A stretch of DNA of 64,000 nucleotides from SAT2750 sp964476375 (GTDB lineage: Bacteria > Planctomycetota > Planctomycetia > Pirellulales > Pirellulaceae). The notes beneath the pieces are model-generated. The model ran no database searches. It was not told the origin of the DNA and saw only the letters and a list, made by a program, of their open reading frames with translations. A program made the translations under genes and the position numbers. Below, piece after piece: positions 61,466-64,000 of the stretch (position 1 is its first letter; every line of letters begins with the position of its first letter). The DNA lies in NCBI GenBank assembly GCA_964476375.1, contig CAYYZW010000159.1, forward strand, positions 41,884-105,883. Direction: 5' to 3'.

Positions 61466-62659
61466 TCAACTTGCAGCACCGGCAAGCCCTTGTTCCAGCG
61501 CCTCGGTAATGAACTCGACCGACTCGATTCCCACGCTCAGTCGTATCGTGCCGGCCGTGATGCCAAGTTCCGCCGCCTCCTGTTCAGATAATCCCCGGTG
61601 GCTTGTCGAGGCCGGATGGCTGAGGGTTGTCGATGTTTCTCCCAGCGAGGGACAGAATGCCAGTCCGGTCGCCGCAGCGAAAAACCTGTCCGTCATGGTG
61701 CTGTCACCGGTAAGCCGGAAAGAGATCATGGCCCCGAATCCTCCCTGCAGCTGTCGACCAGCAAGGTCGTGATCAGGGTGGCCGGACAAGCCAGGGTACT
61801 GGACATCCACTACCAGGGAACCGGCCAGCTTTTGTTCTGCATGAAAATGTGCCACTGCCATCGCATTGTCGCTGGCGCGGGCCATCCTCAGGTGCATGGT
61901 TGCCAGACCCCGGGTTGCCAGCCAGCTGGACATGGGACTGCTTGCCAGCCCCCAGCCGGCACAGACTCGTGGGACTCGTTCCCAGCATTCCTGGGTTCCG
62001 GCAAGCATGCCGAGCATCACGTCCCCGTGACCGCTCATCATCTTGCTGACACTCTCCATCACCAGGTCGGCGCCCAGGGCCAGTGGCTGGCAGAGAATGG
62101 GCGTGGCAAAAGTATTGTCGACAAGCAGCCGGGCTCCGGCCTTGTGGACAATATCCGCCAGGGCGGCAATATCGGCCACACGGAGCTGGGGATTGCTGAT
62201 CGTCTCGACCACCAGTAAACGGGTATTCTCCTGCAGGGCCTGCTCCACGGCATCCAGGTCCAGGGCATCCACCAGCGTGTGGGTCATTCCCAGTCGACCT
62301 GCTTCACCGGTGAGCAGCCATTCACTGCGACCATAAAGCTGGCTGCTTACCAGCAGGTGATCTCCCTGTTGAAGCTGCGAGAGAACCGCCAGGGAGAGGG
62401 CTGCCATGCCGGAGGAGGTCACCGCCACGTGTTCCGATCCGTGCAGCTGGCCACAGAGATCGGCAAAGACATCTGCATTGGGATGACCATCCCGCTGATA
62501 GACATAGCCCGCCTCGGTTCCCTCCAGCAAGCGGTTGGCCTGGCCCGTATCCTCACACTCCCACACCGAGGAAAAATAGAGTGGCGTACTGTGCGGCCGG
62601 GTCGTTCCCGGTTTGACCGGAGCGGGACGAGGGCAGAGATCATCTGGTTTTTTGTTCAA
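61466..62659 (-). CDS. PLP-dependent trans-sulfuration enzyme (Cys/Met metabolism family)
   Basis: 397 residues. It belongs with cystathionine gamma-synthase, cystathionine gamma-lyase and methionine gamma-lyase; the PLP lysine is Lys206 in MESVSKMMSGHGD, and SSGMAALSLAV, VETISNPQLRVADI and VDNTFATP are family marks. Which reaction it runs is not decidable by eye. The start is a TTG at 62659: an in-frame stop lies four codons upstream and the next ATG is 84 codons inside, past conserved sequence. Divergent from the permease gene across about 140 bases. Confidence 0.88.
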   Translation of the reverse strand: MNKKPDDLCPRPAPVKPGTTRPHSTPLYFSSVWECEDTGQANRLLEGTEAGYVYQRDGHPNADVFADLCGQLHGSEHVAVTSSGMAALSLAVLSQLQQGDHLLVSSQLYGRSEWLLTGEAGRLGMTHTLVDALDLDAVEQALQENTRLLVVETISNPQLRVADIAALADIVHKAGARLLVDNTFATPILCQPLALGADLVMESVSKMMSGHGDVMLGMLAGTQECWERVPRVCAGWGLASSPMSSWLATRGLATMHLRMARASDNAMAVAHFHAEQKLAGSLVVDVQYPGLSGHPDHDLAGRQLQGGFGAMISFRLTGDSTMTDRFFAAATGLAFCPSLGETSTTLSHPASTSHRGLSEQEAAELGITAGTIRLSVGIESVEFITEALEQGLAGAAS

Positions 62660-62803
62660 CGGGCGTTTCTTTCAGGGTGGGCCAGGTTCCACCTATCTAC
62701 CATACCGCCTGCAGTCTGCCGCCGCGACGACCCCCGTCAATGCATTACAATTCCAGCGTGCTGGCAAGGTCTGCCGGTAGCTATTTTTTAACGGTCCTGC
62801 CTG

Positions 62804-64000
62804 ATGTCTCACAAATTACTCAAAACCGGTCAGCCAACTCGCCAGCTAACGATGTTTGATACCGCCTGCATCATTGTCGGCATCATTATCGGGGCAGGAA
62901 TTTTCCGTGCCCCCCCGCTGGTGGCAGCCAGCTTGCCCTCCGCCAGCCTGATCCTCACCGCCTGGTTCGCGGGTGGACTCCTCGCATTACTTGGCGCGCT
63001 CTGTTACGCCGAACTCACGACAACCTACCCCGAGCCTGGTGGGGACTACGTTTACCTGACTCGTGCCTATGGCTCGCGGGCCGGTTTCCTTTTCGTCTGG
63101 GCTGAATTCTGGATTATTCGCCCCGGGAGCACCGGACCCATGGCATTTGTATTCGGCGAGTATTTCAAGCAACTTCTGCCACTCGGTACCGGGTACGACA
63201 CCCTGGTCTACGCGGTCCTGGCAATTGTCGGTATCACGGGGCTGAACATGCTGGGAGTCCGCGCCGGCAAGTGGACGCAGAACCTGTTGACGGTGGTCAA
63301 GGTACTTGCCCTCGTGGGCGTCTTCCTGGCCGCCTTTGCAGTCAGCGCCCCTCTCCCCTCCTCCCCGGCCGCGACCCTCACCATGCCACCCCTGGCCGCC
63401 ATCAGTTTTGCCATGTTGATGGTGATGTTCTGTTTCGGTGGCTGGAACGACGTGGCGTTCGTCGCCGGAGAGGTCCGCCAGCCTGAAAGAAACCTGCTTC
63501 GCAGCCTGCTCCTGGGTGTCGGAGTTGTGACCGCTGTTTACCTGCTGGTGAACATCGCCTACCTGCACGTGCTGGGGGTCGAGGGCCTGGCCAACACAAA
63601 AACCCCGGCCACGGACATGATGAGCCTTTCCGTGGGATCCGGAGGAAAACGCCTGGCAAGTGCCATGATCTGCGTGGCAGCCCTGGGGGCCATTAACGGC
63701 ATGATCTTCACCGGGGCACGAGTCTACTATGCGATGGGGCGAAAGCTGTCACATTTTGGCTGGCTGGCACACTGGAACAAGCGGATGGATGCCCCGCTCC
63801 GATCGATCGGTCTGCAAAGCCTGGTCATCCTTGGCATGGTCGTCGGCTTTGGCCTGATGGAAAATGACTTCGAAAGACTGGTGATCTTTACCGCCCCCTG
63901 CTTCTGGCTCTTTCTGCTGCTCGTCGGGATCTCCCTGTTTGTCCTCCGCAGGCGGGATGCGGACCGCAAGAGAATATTCCGGGTTCCCGTCTACCCCGTG
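62804..64000 (+). CDS. APC family amino acid permease, 3' end outside window
   Basis: The frame runs open for 399 codons to the right edge. It starts MSHKLLKTG at ATG 62804; an internal ATG near codon 17 is a weaker alternative. The first helix carries the APC signature IIVGIIIGAGIF, the FFGG-like segment VMFCFGGWNDVAFVAGEV follows around residue 205, and about ten hydrophobic helices are visible. Such proteins move amino acids, alone or by exchange. The substrate is unknown. Divergent from the trans-sulfuration gene, which makes a sulfur amino acid or related substrate possible. Confidence 0.9.
   Translation, partial: MSHKLLKTGQPTRQLTMFDTACIIVGIIIGAGIFRAPPLVAASLPSASLILTAWFAGGLLALLGALCYAELTTTYPEPGGDYVYLTRAYGSRAGFLFVWAEFWIIRPGSTGPMAFVFGEYFKQLLPLGTGYDTLVYAVLAIVGITGLNMLGVRAGKWTQNLLTVVKVLALVGVFLAAFAVSAPLPSSPAATLTMPPLAAISFAMLMVMFCFGGWNDVAFVAGEVRQPERNLLRSLLLGVGVVTAVYLLVNIAYLHVLGVEGLANTKTPATDMMSLSVGSGGKRLASAMICVAALGAINGMIFTGARVYYAMGRKLSHFGWLAHWNKRMDAPLRSIGLQSLVILGMVVGFGLMENDFERLVIFTAPCFWLFLLLVGISLFVLRRRDADRKRIFRVPVYPV

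Overview
The window looks like a piece of a planctomycete (Planctomycetota) chromosome. The clearest markers are a four-gene cluster of the DUF1501 and PSCyt/DUF1549/DUF1553 families, which are largely confined to that group. A DUF2617 protein, an ECF sigma factor with a membrane anti-sigma of the DUF1559-like style, many Tat or lipobox secreted proteins and a fairly high GC content agree with this. No rRNA, tRNA, insertion sequence, prophage or CRISPR array was recognised. The species cannot be named from the sequence alone.

Layout, left to right. 1-8.8 kb: housekeeping and metabolic genes on +: a methyltransferase cut by the window edge, an alpha/beta hydrolase, a Gfo/Idh/MocA dehydrogenase coupled to an SDR, a CPBP membrane protease, a DUF2617 protein, glyA, a lone receiver protein and a TPR protein. 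8.8-13.3 kb: a HExxH lipoprotein and a DEAD-box helicase on -, then a HEAT-like protein on +. 13.4-14.4 kb: two convergent selenoprotein genes, a thioredoxin-like lipoprotein (Trp-Sec-Pro-Pro-Cys) and a glutathione peroxidase. Each has an in-frame TGA at the catalytic position and a SECIS-like hairpin just after it. 14.6-24 kb: a Tat-exported dehydrogenase and a minus-strand operon of two DUF1501 and two DUF1549/DUF1553 genes; the last DUF1501 gene is broken by an in-frame TAA. 24-26.6 kb: a rhomboid protease and a membrane coiled-coil protein.

27-34.5 kb: a tripartite efflux operon (TolC-like lipoprotein, periplasmic adaptor, MacB-like ATPase and permease). The adaptor carries a long C-terminal extension with EF-hand-like calcium loops. 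bioF follows. 35.9-43.1 kb: an oligopeptide-type ABC importer (binding protein, two permeases, a double ATPase) with unusual insertions in the binding protein and one permease. 43.3-45.7 kb: an unrecognised protein, then an ECF sigma factor and its anti-sigma. 46-48 kb: a methyltransferase, thyA and folA.

48-51.9 kb: a complete-looking elongation factor P modification module. efp and an EpmA-like ligase fused to an N-terminal FHA domain lie on -, and an EpmB-like aminomutase lies divergently on +, overlapping a phosphoesterase gene. 51.9-55.4 kb: a translationally coupled amidohydrolase - glycosyltransferase 2 - neutral ceramidase-like operon. 55.6-64 kb: a solitary beta-class DNA methyltransferase, a sugar isomerase-like protein, a ferredoxin with an odd second cluster, lysA, a secreted protein of unknown function, infA, a TTG-started trans-sulfuration enzyme, and an APC-type amino acid permease cut by the right edge.

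The most noteworthy items are the adjacent Sec-thioredoxin and Sec-glutathione peroxidase, the FHA-EpmA fusion, and the EF-hand-bearing efflux adaptor.
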